64,000 bases of DNA from Streptacidiphilus fuscans (GCF_015690355.1 NZ_JADPRT010000026.1:31893-95892); one strand, 5' to 3'; shown: positions 17,072 to 25,377, numbered from the stretch's first letter. Notes: a model not told the origin generated them from the letters alone. Translations and numbers: made by a program.

Positions 17072-17863
17072 TCAGCTCGCGCGCGCTTCCTTCACGTGAT
17101 CCACGCGCTTGACCGACGGGATGCTACCCACCCGAACCTTGTCGACGAATTCGGCCACCCACTCCGCGACCTGCGCGGGCCGGGTGAGCGGCAGCCGGTC
17201 GCCCGCGTCGACCGTGCGGCGGTGCAGCACCGGGGTCCACCGGTCGATGTCCTGGTAGAGCCGCGAGGAGAGGTACGGGTCGTGTTCGGGCAGGACCACC
17301 TGCACCGGGACGTGCGCGAGGCGCTGCTCCAGGGGCTTCGGCGCACACGAGTACAGGCTCGCGCGGTAGAGCCAGGCCCCCTGTTCGGCGAGGGCCCACA
17401 GGTTGGCGGGCGTGGGGTGCCGCAGCCGGTCGCGGGCCCAGAGCGCGGCGTGGTCCAGGCAGGGACCGGAGATGCTGGTGAAGGAGGCCAGTCCGCCCTG
17501 GAGCCGGGGCGAGGTGACGAACTCCCAGCCCTGCGCCGAGCCCCAGCCGTGGCCGACCAGGTGGACCGGTCCGTAGGGGGCGAGTTCGTCGAGGACGGTG
17601 AGGAAGTCCTCCTCCAGCCGCGCGAGTGCGTAGTGACGGCGTCTCGGCGGCGGCGCGGAGGAGCGACCGGCGCCCCGGGTGTCGTAGGCGACGACGTGGT
17701 AGTCGGCGGCGAGCCGCGCCATGACCGGTTCCCAGACCTCACGGCAGTCGGGGTACCCGTGCAGGAACCAGAGGGTCGGTCGGACCGGATCGCCCGCCTC
17801 GACGACGGCCAGCTCCACGCCGTCGTCGGTGACGACGCGATGCTCCCGGGCGCCTTGGATCAT
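17072..17863 (-). CDS. Alpha/beta-hydrolase-fold protein with missing catalytic residues
   Basis: 263-aa protein of the epoxide-hydrolase/EphD-like alpha/beta-hydrolase group: FLHGYPDCREVWEP oxyanion region, YDTRGAGRS and a VHLVGHGWGSAQGWE elbow. In active relatives the elbow reads GHDWGS, with Asp as nucleophile; here residue 106 is Gly (codon GGC at 17546-17548, one base from GAC). The usual catalytic His before LP is Asp222 (AGDRLPLTRP). The third-acid position (PEHDPY, Asp195) is kept. The protein is therefore unlikely to hydrolyse epoxides or esters and may bind a ligand instead. GAGGAGG 4-5 nt before the ATG at 17863 fixes the start. Upstream partner of the MerR gene; 100 bp downstream of the histidine kinase gene. 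Confidence 0.85.
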   Translation of the reverse strand: MIQGAREHRVVTDDGVELAVVEAGDPVRPTLWFLHGYPDCREVWEPVMARLAADYHVVAYDTRGAGRSSAPPPRRRHYALARLEEDFLTVLDELAPYGPVHLVGHGWGSAQGWEFVTSPRLQGGLASFTSISGPCLDHAALWARDRLRHPTPANLWALAEQGAWLYRASLYSCAPKPLEQRLAHVPVQVVLPEHDPYLSSRLYQDIDRWTPVLHRRTVDAGDRLPLTRPAQVAEWVAEFVDKVRVGSIPSVKRVDHVKEARAS

Positions 17864-17963
17864 GACCCTCCTCGTACGGGGCGGCGAGGCACGTTCCCAG
17901 CGATCATTCTCAGCGGTCAATGTGTCAGTGCTTGGTGGCGCGGTCAATGCTCCTGACAAACGA

Positions 17964-19415
17964 TCACCGACCAGGACCGGCCTCCGCGCCGGGGAGGCTC
18001 AGCGTGACGGTCAGGCCGCGCGGGTGGTGCGGTTCAAAACCCAACACGCCGCCGTTGGCGGACAGCAGGGCGCGGGCGATCGAGAGGCCGAGGCCGGAGC
18101 CGTCGACGTTCTGGTGCCGTGGGCTGCGCCAGAACCGGTCGCCGATCCGGGCGAGCTCCTCCTCGTCCAGGCCCGGCCCGGAGTCGCTGACCCGCACCAC
18201 CACCGCGCCGCACGCCGAGTCGGTCGCCGAGTCGGTCACTGAGTCGGTCGCGGCGACCTCGACGCGGACCGCCTGGCCGGGCGGCGTGAACTTGAGCGCG
18301 TTGTCCAGTACCGCGTCCAGCGCGCTGCCCAGGCCGACCGGTTCGGCCAGCGCGGCCAGCGGCGCGGGCGGGGGCGTCCACTCCAGCCGCACGCCACGCT
18401 CGTGCGCCAGCGCGAGCCAGCCCTCCACGCGCTCGGCCACCAGGGCGGCGACGTCCGTCGGTGCGACGACCGGGCCCGCGTTCTCGGCGCGGGCCAGTCC
18501 CAGCAGGTCGTCCAGCACCTGGGCCAGCCGGCGGCCCTCGACGCGGACCCCGGTGAGCTCGGCCTCGTGCCCCTCGGGGAGCTCCATGCCGAGCGCCTCG
18601 ACCCGGAGCATCAGCGCGGCCAGCGGGTTGCGCAGCTGGTGCGAGGCGTCGGCGACGAAGGCCCGCTGTTGATCGAGCACCTCCTCGACGTGGTCCGCCA
18701 TCTCGTTGAACGCCCGTGCCAGCCGCCGCAGTTCGGGCGGCCCTCCGGCGGGCGCGACGCGGGAGGCGAGACGCCCTGTGGCGATGTCGTGGGTGACCGT
18801 GTCCAGGTCGTGCACCGGTCGCAGCACCCAGCGGGTCAGCGCCACGGCCGCGCCGACCGCGAAGAGGATGGCCAGCGCCTCCCCGCCGATCAGCCAGAGC
18901 CAGCCGGAGAGGATCCGCGACCGCAGCGCGTCCGTCGGCGACTCGGTGACGATCACCGCGACCACGTCGCCGTCCCAGACCACCGGTGAGGCGATGACGA
19001 GTTGGTCACCCGCTCCCTCCCAGGGCCACGCCTGGGCCGGGTCGTGACTGCGGCGGCCGTCCAGTGCCTCGCGGAACGGGTCGGCGGAGAGCCCGGTGGC
19101 GGCGTTCTGCCAGGTGGTCGGATAGGCGTGCACGGCACGCCCGTTGAGGTCGAAGACCCCGGCCGCGATGCCGTAGACGTCGTGGTAGCGCCGCAGCTCC
19201 GCGTCGAGTTCGCGCTGCTGCTCGTCCGCGGTCGGACTGGCGGCCTGGCCGAAGGGGTTCTGGGCCAGCGCGGCGAAACGGGCGGCGTCGTCGATCCGGT
19301 CGACCACCACCACTTGCTGCTCGCCCTGCGCCTCGCTGGCCGCGAGCGGCACGCCGAGTGCGGTCAGCACCGCGACGAGCAGCGCGAGCAGGATGCCGAG
19401 CAGGCGGGTACGCAT
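17964..19415 (-). CDS. Two-component sensor histidine kinase
   Basis: 483-aa membrane kinase. N-terminal TM helix (about residues 5-27), an extracytoplasmic sensor region of about 140 residues and a second TM (WLWLIGGEALAILFAVGAAVALT) are followed by HAMP, HisKA with phospho-acceptor His259 (VADASHQLRNPLAAL) and HATPase_c (DNALKFTPPG, DSGPGLDEEE, GSGLGLSIARALL). The response-regulator gene ends 15 bp upstream on the same strand, so they form a regulator-kinase operon. Signal unknown; the nearby orphan TAXI receptor is a candidate ligand-binding partner by proximity only. Confidence 0.93.
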   Translation of the reverse strand: MRTRLLGILLALLVAVLTALGVPLAASEAQGEQQVVVVDRIDDAARFAALAQNPFGQAASPTADEQQRELDAELRRYHDVYGIAAGVFDLNGRAVHAYPTTWQNAATGLSADPFREALDGRRSHDPAQAWPWEGAGDQLVIASPVVWDGDVVAVIVTESPTDALRSRILSGWLWLIGGEALAILFAVGAAVALTRWVLRPVHDLDTVTHDIATGRLASRVAPAGGPPELRRLARAFNEMADHVEEVLDQQRAFVADASHQLRNPLAALMLRVEALGMELPEGHEAELTGVRVEGRRLAQVLDDLLGLARAENAGPVVAPTDVAALVAERVEGWLALAHERGVRLEWTPPPAPLAALAEPVGLGSALDAVLDNALKFTPPGQAVRVEVAATDSVTDSATDSACGAVVVRVSDSGPGLDEEELARIGDRFWRSPRHQNVDGSGLGLSIARALLSANGGVLGFEPHHPRGLTVTLSLPGAEAGPGR

Positions 19416-19430
19416 GGAGCGGCTGCCGCC

Positions 19431-20159
19431 TCAGTCCTGGACGAGGTGCGTGGGCACCGCCAGCTTGTAGCCGATGCCGCGCACCGTCTCGATCAGTCCG
19501 GGCAGGCCGAGCTTGCGCCGCAGCGACGCGACGTGGACCTCGAGCGACCGGGCGGTGCCGTCCCAACTGCTGTGCCACACCTCGCTGATGATCTGCTCGC
19601 GGCGGAAGACGACGCCGGGGCTCTGGGCGAGCAGCGTCAGCAGCTCGTACTCCTTGCGGGTGAGCGCGACGTCCTCGCCGCGCACCACCGCGCGCCGCGC
19701 CGCCTGATCCAGCTCCAGGCCGAAGGCCCGGCTGAGCATCGCGACCGGGTCCTCGGCCGGGGACTGCGACGTCGCGGCCCCCGGACGGGAGGCGCTGTCG
19801 CGCCGCGCCACGGCGTGGATCCGGGCGAGCAGCTCGCCCATGTCGTAGGGCTTGACGATGTAGTCGTCGGCGCCGATGTTCAGGCCGTGGATCCGGTCCC
19901 TGACCTCCGACCGGGCCGTCACCATGATCACCGGGATGCCGACGCGCCGCCGGATCTGGTCGCAGACCTCGAAGCCGTCGCGGTCGGGCAGGCCGAGGTC
20001 CAGCAGCACCACCCGGAACTGGGGACGACCGTCCGGCACCAGCGCGTCCAGCGCCTCGTTGCCCGAACGGGCGTGGCGCACCTCAAAACCGTGTTTGCCG
20101 AGCACCGTGACCAGTGCGGCGGCCACGTGCTCGTCGTCCTCGACGAGAAGCAGGCGCAT
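19431..20159 (-). CDS. OmpR-family response regulator
   Basis: 242-aa regulator with a receiver domain (acidic pocket EDD at 7-9, phosphorylatable Asp54 in VVLLDLGLPDRDG, Lys in YIVKPYD) and a winged-helix DNA-binding domain (LTRKEYELLTLLAQSPGVVFRREQI, RSLEVHVASLRRKLG). The start at 20159 is set by GGAGG 8 nt upstream (MRLLLVEDD). Pairs with the downstream histidine kinase. Transcription starts in the 376-bp divergent gap to the ABC-ATPase-like gene. Confidence 0.95.
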   Translation of the reverse strand: MRLLLVEDDEHVAAALVTVLGKHGFEVRHARSGNEALDALVPDGRPQFRVVLLDLGLPDRDGFEVCDQIRRRVGIPVIMVTARSEVRDRIHGLNIGADDYIVKPYDMGELLARIHAVARRDSASRPGAATSQSPAEDPVAMLSRAFGLELDQAARRAVVRGEDVALTRKEYELLTLLAQSPGVVFRREQIISEVWHSSWDGTARSLEVHVASLRRKLGLPGLIETVRGIGYKLAVPTHLVQD

Positions 20160-20535
20160 CGGTCGATCCTCCGGATTCCGGTTGTGGTCCATTTCTCATA
20201 CGCGTCCCGTGAGACGCATCCACTCCCAGATGGCGTCCCCGGGTCAAGGGGCAGAGGCGGACGCGCGGAGACCGTTACCGAGCTGCGATGATCACGCCGC
20301 ACCGGGGCCGGGGCCGTGACGCACGCCGGGGTCGGGGCAGAACAGGGGCAGGTGGGGGCCGGGCGGGCTCAAGATCCTCAAATCCCCCTCAGAAGTGCAC
20401 AGACAGTCCTCCGGGCACCGTAGAGTCGACCTGTCGGTCCGTACCCGGACGAGCCGGACACCGCCGACATCCTTCCCGCAGCACGGCAGCACCGCTCGAC
20501 TGCACCGCCTGGAACACCGAAGGAGTCGGTCGACG
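20160..20535. other. Divergent intergenic region
   Basis: 376 bp between the response regulator (minus) and the ABC-like gene (plus). A G-rich tract of GGGGCCGGGGC words lies at about 20300-20370. A TAGAGT hexamer near 20422 could be a -10 for the plus-strand gene, but no clear -35 accompanies it. No coding potential seen. Confidence 0.35.
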
Positions 20536-21171
20536 ATGACCCCCGCCGCACCGCAGCAGCCCGCGCTGCTGAGCGTGCGAGGCGTCAGCAAGCGCCACGG
20601 CATCGTCCAGTCCCTGGACGCGGTCGACCTGGAACTCCAGCGGGGAGAGGTGGTCGCGCTGGTCGGCCCGCCCGGCGCCGGGAAGACCACCCTGTGCCGG
20701 GCCCTCCACGGGACCGAATCCGTCGACTGCGGGGAGATCCTGCTGGACGGCGCTCCACTGACTACGCACGGGCGGGCGCGCCGTGCGGTCCAGGCGGACG
20801 TCGGGCTGGTGCCCTGCCCCGACGCACCGGAGCACGGCCCGCGCGTGCCGCGGCGCCGGAGTCCGGTGCTGCGCCGCACCGTGCTCGGCGAGCTGACCCG
20901 GGCGCAGGCACTCGACCCCAAGGTGCTGCTGGTCGACGAGCCGCCCGCGGCCCTGCACGACCTGACCAGGGAACTCACCCGCGAGCTGGCGAACGACGGT
21001 CTGGCCGTGCTGATCGTCACCGAGGAGCCGGACCTCGCCCACGACACCGCCGACCGCGTCCTCTTCATGAACGCCGGGCGCATCGTCGAGTCCGCTCCTC
21101 CGGCCGAGTTCTTCTCGGCCCCGCGCACCTCCCGCGCCCGTGACTTCGTCTCCCGGCTGCTGCGTCGCTGA
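20536..21171 (+). CDS. Degenerate ABC-transporter ATPase (GluA-like relic)
   Basis: 211-aa protein whose ends align by eye with amino-acid (glutamate-type) ABC ATPases: Walker A GPPGAGKTT at 44-52, RAVQADVGLV, then LDPKVLLVDEPPAAL (Glu135) and a C-terminal VLFMNAGRIVESAPPAEFF segment. The Q-loop Gln is absent (VGLVPCPD), the whole helical subdomain with the LSGGQ signature has been deleted and replaced by a short Arg-rich stretch, and the H-loop His is Glu163 (IVTEEPD). ATP hydrolysis as a transporter motor is therefore very unlikely. No permease or binding-protein gene is next to it. The frame is intact, with AAGGAG 10-11 nt before the ATG, so it is probably expressed, or was until recently. 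Confidence 0.8.
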   Translation: MTPAAPQQPALLSVRGVSKRHGIVQSLDAVDLELQRGEVVALVGPPGAGKTTLCRALHGTESVDCGEILLDGAPLTTHGRARRAVQADVGLVPCPDAPEHGPRVPRRRSPVLRRTVLGELTRAQALDPKVLLVDEPPAALHDLTRELTRELANDGLAVLIVTEEPDLAHDTADRVLFMNAGRIVESAPPAEFFSAPRTSRARDFVSRLLRR

Positions 21172-21286
21172 GGGGCCCTGCGGACGGGTGAAGGATTCGA
21201 ACATGATCGCGCATGCGTGTGAAGTGAACCGGCGTACGCCCAACGCTGCTTGACGGGGTAGTAGCTGATCTGGTGCATTTCCTTCT

Positions 21287-23002
21287 ATGACTGGCCCCGC
21301 CCATTCCGGATCCGACCCTGTGATCATCGCCGGCGCCGGTCCCGTCGGCCTCGCGCTGGCGCTCGCGCTCGCCCGGCACCAGGTGCCGACCATCGTCGTC
21401 GACGAGGGCAGCGGGGTCTGTCCGGAGGGGTCCAGGTCGACGGTGCTGCGGGCCGACACCGTCGGCTTCCTGCAACGGATCGGGTACACGCGGGTGGTCG
21501 CGGACGGCCGGGGCTGGACCGCCTGGCGCACGCTGCGCCGCAACCGCGAACTGCTGGCCGTCCCGCTCCAGCCCGACGACGTGCTGCACCTGGCACACCA
21601 CCGGCTGCTGCGCGGTCTGCGCGACGCCGTCTCCGCCACGCCGCTGGTCCAACTGATCACCGATTCCGCCGTGTTGGAACTGGAGCACGACGCCGACTCG
21701 GTCAGCGTGCACACCGAGCAGACCTGGCTGCGCGGCAGCCACCTGGTCGGCTGCGACGGCCCGCGGTCGACCGTCCGCAAGCGGCTGGGGCTGCGCTTCC
21801 CCGGCCGAGCCGCCGCCGACCACTACGCCCTGGCGACCGTCCGTGCCGACCTGCCGTTCCCCGGCGAGGCGCAGTTGCACCGCGACCCCCCGCGCGGCTC
21901 GGGTGGGCCGGGAGCGCGCGAGGTGACCGCGCGCCCCCTGCCTGACGGGGTGTGGCGGCTCGACTGGCGGCTACCGACGCGCGCGCCCGCGCTCACGCCC
22001 GACCAGCTGATCGAGCAGCTGCGCGCCAGCCTCTCCGCGTGGAACGGCGGCACCGTGCCGCCCTACGAGCTGATCTCCAACGCCGACTACGTGGTCCAGC
22101 AGCGTCTGTCGACCCGCTTCCAGGTGGGCCGGGTCTTCCTGGCCGGGGACGCCGCCCACGTGCTGGGCGCGCTCGGCATGCAGAACCTCGACGAGGGGCT
22201 GCGCGACGCCGACAACCTCGCCTGGAAGCTCGGCCTGGTCTGGCACGGCTGCGCACCCGAGCAATTGCTCACCACCTACCAGCAGGAGCGGCGCGGCGCG
22301 GTGATCGCCCGGCTGCGCGCGGTCGACCAGGCCATGCCGCTGCTCCAGCCCAGCACGCCGCTGCTCGAAGCCCGACGCAGCATCCTGTCCGGCTCGCTGC
22401 GCCGCAACGCGCCGCTGCTCTCCGACGGCAGCCTCGGCACCGGTCGGCTCGGCGGCGCGCCCGCCTACCCGGAGCGCTCCCGCCCGGCGCTGACGCCCGC
22501 GCTCGCCCCGACCAGCCCGGGCGTGCTGGTCCCCGACTTCACGGTGGTCACCGCCGACGGCACCAAGGACCGGCTGCGGGCGCGGCTGGGACGCGGCTTC
22601 CTGGTGGTGCTGGTGGCCCCCGGCACGGGGGTGTGGGCCAGCGAGCACTGGCTCGGCGCAGGCCTGATGCCCCAGCTGACCGAGGCGACCGAGGCCCTGC
22701 CGCTGCCGGCGGAACTCCTGGTCACCGAGGCCTATCCCGGTGCCGCGCCGCACACCGTGCTGCTGATCCGGCCGGACGGCCACCTGGTCGCCGCCCTGCA
22801 CGGCTGCCGCCCCGAGGAGCTCTACGACCTCGCGGACCGGGCCCGCAGCGGCCCGGCCGACCTCCCCGCGCCACGCGGAGGCACGGCGGACGCCGACGAG
22901 TCCGGTGAAGGTAACGGCTCGGACGGCTCGGGCGGCTCCGGTGACGGGGGCACGTCCGGGCGCACTCCTGCACGCGAGCGACTGAGCGCCGGTCGCGCTT
23001 GA
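21287..23002 (+). CDS. FAD-dependent monooxygenase (PHBH/aromatic hydroxylase type)
   Basis: 571-aa class A flavoprotein monooxygenase. Motifs: dinucleotide-binding IIAGAGPVGLALALALAR, the DG motif LVGCDGPRSTVRKRLGL, and the FAD-ribityl GD motif VFLAGDAAHV followed by GMQNLDEGLRDADNLAWKL. A thioredoxin-like C-terminal domain (LVPDFTVVTADG, FLVVLVAPG) is typical of the phenol-hydroxylase-like branch. A disordered Gly/Ser/Asp tail follows. Substrate unknown. No Shine-Dalgarno precedes the ATG at 21287 (CATTTCCTTCT), so leaderless or weak translation is likely. Stands alone between the ABC relic and the cysteine-dioxygenase operon. Confidence 0.9.
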   Translation: MTGPAHSGSDPVIIAGAGPVGLALALALARHQVPTIVVDEGSGVCPEGSRSTVLRADTVGFLQRIGYTRVVADGRGWTAWRTLRRNRELLAVPLQPDDVLHLAHHRLLRGLRDAVSATPLVQLITDSAVLELEHDADSVSVHTEQTWLRGSHLVGCDGPRSTVRKRLGLRFPGRAAADHYALATVRADLPFPGEAQLHRDPPRGSGGPGAREVTARPLPDGVWRLDWRLPTRAPALTPDQLIEQLRASLSAWNGGTVPPYELISNADYVVQQRLSTRFQVGRVFLAGDAAHVLGALGMQNLDEGLRDADNLAWKLGLVWHGCAPEQLLTTYQQERRGAVIARLRAVDQAMPLLQPSTPLLEARRSILSGSLRRNAPLLSDGSLGTGRLGGAPAYPERSRPALTPALAPTSPGVLVPDFTVVTADGTKDRLRARLGRGFLVVLVAPGTGVWASEHWLGAGLMPQLTEATEALPLPAELLVTEAYPGAAPHTVLLIRPDGHLVAALHGCRPEELYDLADRARSGPADLPAPRGGTADADESGEGNGSDGSGGSGDGGTSGRTPARERLSAGRA

Positions 23003-23033
23003 CCGTCCCCCGGGCCCGTGCTCTACTCACGGC

Positions 23034-23117
23034 ATGAGGATCATGAGTGGGTGGGCTGTCCGCAGCGCACGACCGGACGACGTCCGGTGCCCCCGCCTGT
23101 CCTGTATCCCGGGCTGA
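23034..23117 (+). CDS. Candidate leader peptide upstream of the cysteine dioxygenase gene
   Basis: A 27-codon ORF (ATG at 23034, TGA at 23115) in the 400-bp leader of the cysteine dioxygenase operon, with Cys codons 19 and 24 near its end. It lacks a ribosome site. A TTGACC word (22999-23004) followed after 19 bases by TACTCA would put transcription start within a few bases of the ATG, so it could be a leaderless uORF. Cysteine-rich leaderless uORFs control sulfur genes in other actinobacteria. The sequence does not match the leader-peptide families I know, so this is a weak call. The other 280 bp of the gap show no coding signal. Confidence 0.3.
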   Translation: MRIMSGWAVRSARPDDVRCPRLSCIPG

Positions 23118-23403
23118 CCTGACGCCCGGCCGGAGACGGACACTCCCCGCTCTCTCCACCGTCGTCACGGACGGCCCTTCACAGAGCCCCGCGCACTCCG
23201 CGTGCCCCGCGTGCCGCGACGTGGCCTGATGCTTCGCTGAACGCACGGCCGACGTGCCGTCGTCCTTCGGTGTTCCCTCACGCTCACCCCGCACGTCGCG
23301 CGCGCAACGGCTCTGCTTCGTCGCTTCGTCGTACCCGCAGTTCGCCGTACCCACAGGCCCGTTGACCGGTTCGTTCACCACCGACGCCCTTTGAGGACGC
23401 CCC

Positions 23404-23931
23404 ATGCACGACTCCCTCGCGCCCGCACCAGCGGCGCGGACCTTGCCGACCCTCACCGACCTGCTCGACTTCGCGCGCACGGCCGCCGCCGATCCGGCCG
23501 TCACCGCCCGGCTGACGCTCCATCCGACGAAACGGACCTGGGTCAGCCTGGACGGGCCGGGCGGCAGCGAGGCGTGGGTGATCGGCTGGCCACCAGGCTC
23601 CGAGACCGGATGGCACGACCACGGCGGCTCCAGCGGAGCATTCGTCACGGCCAGCGGCCGGCTCAGCGAACTCTCCCTGGTGATGCCGCTGCCGACCAGC
23701 GGTTGGCGCAGCCTGGAGTTGGCGGACGGCGTCGACCGGCAGCGCACCCTCGGCCCCGGGGCCGGCCGCTCCTTCGGCCCCCACCACGTCCACCAGGTGA
23801 TCAACCCCGCCACCGACCGGCACGCCGTCTCGGTGCACTGCTACTACCCGCCGCTGCCCGAACTGCGCCGCTACGCTCGGGCCGGTGACATCCTGCGGCT
23901 GGCGCGGGTCGAGGGGAGGACGGAGTGGTGA
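23404..23931 (+). CDS. Cysteine dioxygenase-family protein
   Basis: 175-aa cupin-type thiol dioxygenase oxidising cysteine (or a related thiol) to the sulfinic acid with Fe(II) and O2. The three-His metal site is visible as His71 and His73 in GWHDHGG plus a C-terminal His in PHHVHQVIN (127-130). The length is typical of bacterial CDOs. GAGGA 7 nt before the ATG. First gene of a three-gene operon: its stop overlaps the rhodanese start and a PLP lyase follows directly. The long 5' leader may carry attenuation control. Confidence 0.88.
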   Translation: MHDSLAPAPAARTLPTLTDLLDFARTAAADPAVTARLTLHPTKRTWVSLDGPGGSEAWVIGWPPGSETGWHDHGGSSGAFVTASGRLSELSLVMPLPTSGWRSLELADGVDRQRTLGPGAGRSFGPHHVHQVINPATDRHAVSVHCYYPPLPELRRYARAGDILRLARVEGRTEW

Positions 23932-24356
23932 GCAGGCCGGGTATCGACGCCCTCCTGGAGCGGGAGCGGTCCCATCTGCACCGACTGACGCCACATCAGG
24001 CCGCCGACGCCGCAGCGCTGCAGGACGCGCTGCTCGTCGACATCCGCTACGCCGCCCTGCGCGACCGGGACGGCCTGATCCCGGGCGCGCTCGTCGTCGA
24101 ACGCAACGAGCTCGAATGGCGGCTCGACCCGCTCTGCGATTACCGTGCACCGGAAGCGAGGCATGATCACGACCGCTTGGTCGTCGTGGTCTGCAACGAG
24201 GGCTACGCCTCTTCCCTCGCCGCCCGCTCCCTGCACGCGCTCGGCCTGCACCGGGCCACCGACCTGATCGGCGGCTTCCAGGCGTGGGCCGCCGCCGGAC
24301 TGCCGGTGATCTCCCCCACCCCGGACGCTGCAGACGTGCCACGGGCCGACGTGTAG
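23928..24356 (+). CDS. Rhodanese-like domain protein
   Basis: 142-aa single-domain rhodanese. LLVDIRYAALRDRDGLIPGALVVERNELEW is the family's N-terminal CH2A-like region, and the active-site loop CNEGYASS presents Cys89 as persulfide carrier. It ends with GGFQAWAAAGLP, a typical rhodanese finish. The GTG at 23928 overlaps the CDO stop as GTGA; a second GTG at 23925 is equally placed behind AGGGGAGG. Probably handles sulfane sulfur generated alongside cysteine oxidation (inference from the operon). Confidence 0.9.
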   Translation: MSRPGIDALLERERSHLHRLTPHQAADAAALQDALLVDIRYAALRDRDGLIPGALVVERNELEWRLDPLCDYRAPEARHDHDRLVVVVCNEGYASSLAARSLHALGLHRATDLIGGFQAWAAAGLPVISPTPDAADVPRADV

Positions 24357-24357
24357 C

Positions 24358-25350
24358 GTGCCAAGGGTGACCAGCACTCCCACCGCGCTCATCGGCCCCT
24401 CCGACATCGACGCGGCGGCGGACCGCATCGCCGGGCGGGTGCGCCCGCTCGCGCTGGCCGAGGCCGCACCGGGTGCGTTCTGCCCGCCCGGCTCCGACAC
24501 CACAGTCCTGCTGGCACTGGAGTTCCTGCAGTACGCCGGCACCTTCAAGGCCCGGGGCGCGGCCAACCTCGCCGCCTTCCACCAGGACGCGGGCACCATG
24601 CCGGAGGCGGGCATCACCATCGCCTCCGGCGGCAACGCGGGTCTGGCCTGCGCCTGGGCGGCGCGGGCCACCGGAACCAGGGCAACGGTCTTCGTGCCGG
24701 TCACCGCGCCCGCGGTCAAGGTCGCCAAGCTGCACGAGTACGGCGCGGAGGTGCGCCAGGTCGGCACCGAGTACGCGGAGGCGCTGGCCGCCTCGGTCGA
24801 GTACGCCGAGAAGACAGGTGCGTTGCTCTCCCACGCCTACGACAACCCACTGATCGCGGCGGGCGCGGGCACCCTGACCCGGGAACTGCTCGCGGCCGCG
24901 CCCGACGTCGACACCGTCGTCGTCTCCGTCGGCGGAGGCGGCCTCTTCTCCGGGACCGCCGCTGCTGCCGCGATAGCGGCGGCCGACCGGGGGCTGCGCG
25001 TTCTCGCGGTCGAGCCGGAGAACTGCCGGGCCCTCAACGCGGCGATCGAGGCGGGCGGCCCGGTCGATGTCACCGTCGACTCCGTCGCCGCGGACGCACT
25101 CGGCGCCCGCCGGGTCTCCCGCATGGCCTTCGAGCTGGCCAACCGGCCCTATGTGTCGAGCGTCCTGGTCAGCGACGCCGACATCGTCGCCGCGCGTCGG
25201 GCACTCTGGTCCACCCACCGGCTCGCGGTCGAGCACGCTGCGGCGGCTGCCCTGGCGGCGCTCACCAGCGGCGTACACACCCCCGCCCCCGGCGAGAAGA
25301 TCGCCGTCATCCTCTGCGGTGCCAACACCGACCCGAGCGACCTGGCCTGA
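24358..25350 (+). CDS. PLP-dependent threonine/serine dehydratase-like lyase
   Basis: 330-aa fold-type II PLP enzyme. The lysine-bearing TFKARGAANL, the SGGNAGLACAWAA phosphate/substrate loop and the tetraglycine loop SVGGGGLFSGT identify the threonine dehydratase group. There is no C-terminal ACT domain, so it is a short catabolic form. It follows the rhodanese gene by one base. The start may be the GTG at 24358 or the GTG at 24367. The substrate could be threonine, serine or a sulfur amino-acid derivative; operon context with cysteine dioxygenase favours amino-acid catabolism, but sequence alone does not decide. Confidence 0.87.
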   Translation: MPRVTSTPTALIGPSDIDAAADRIAGRVRPLALAEAAPGAFCPPGSDTTVLLALEFLQYAGTFKARGAANLAAFHQDAGTMPEAGITIASGGNAGLACAWAARATGTRATVFVPVTAPAVKVAKLHEYGAEVRQVGTEYAEALAASVEYAEKTGALLSHAYDNPLIAAGAGTLTRELLAAAPDVDTVVVSVGGGGLFSGTAAAAAIAAADRGLRVLAVEPENCRALNAAIEAGGPVDVTVDSVAADALGARRVSRMAFELANRPYVSSVLVSDADIVAARRALWSTHRLAVEHAAAAALAALTSGVHTPAPGEKIAVILCGANTDPSDLA

Positions 25351-25351
25351 C

Positions 25352-25373
25352 GCGCCTTCGGCCGCAGAGGCGC
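25352..25373. terminator. Candidate bidirectional terminator hairpin
   Basis: A 6-bp perfect stem (GCGCCT and AGGCGC) with a 10-nt loop fills the 27-bp gap between the converging dehydratase and RNase Y genes. There is no U-tract, which is common for streptomycete terminators. The stem is short, so confidence is limited. Confidence 0.45.
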
Positions 25374-25377
25374 AGGC

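Noticed and set aside
23047..23229. 60-codon plus-strand ORF in the cysteine dioxygenase leader
   Set aside because: No ribosome site, composition like surrounding non-coding DNA and no family resemblance. The 27-codon ORF at 23034 is the better, still weak, leader candidate.
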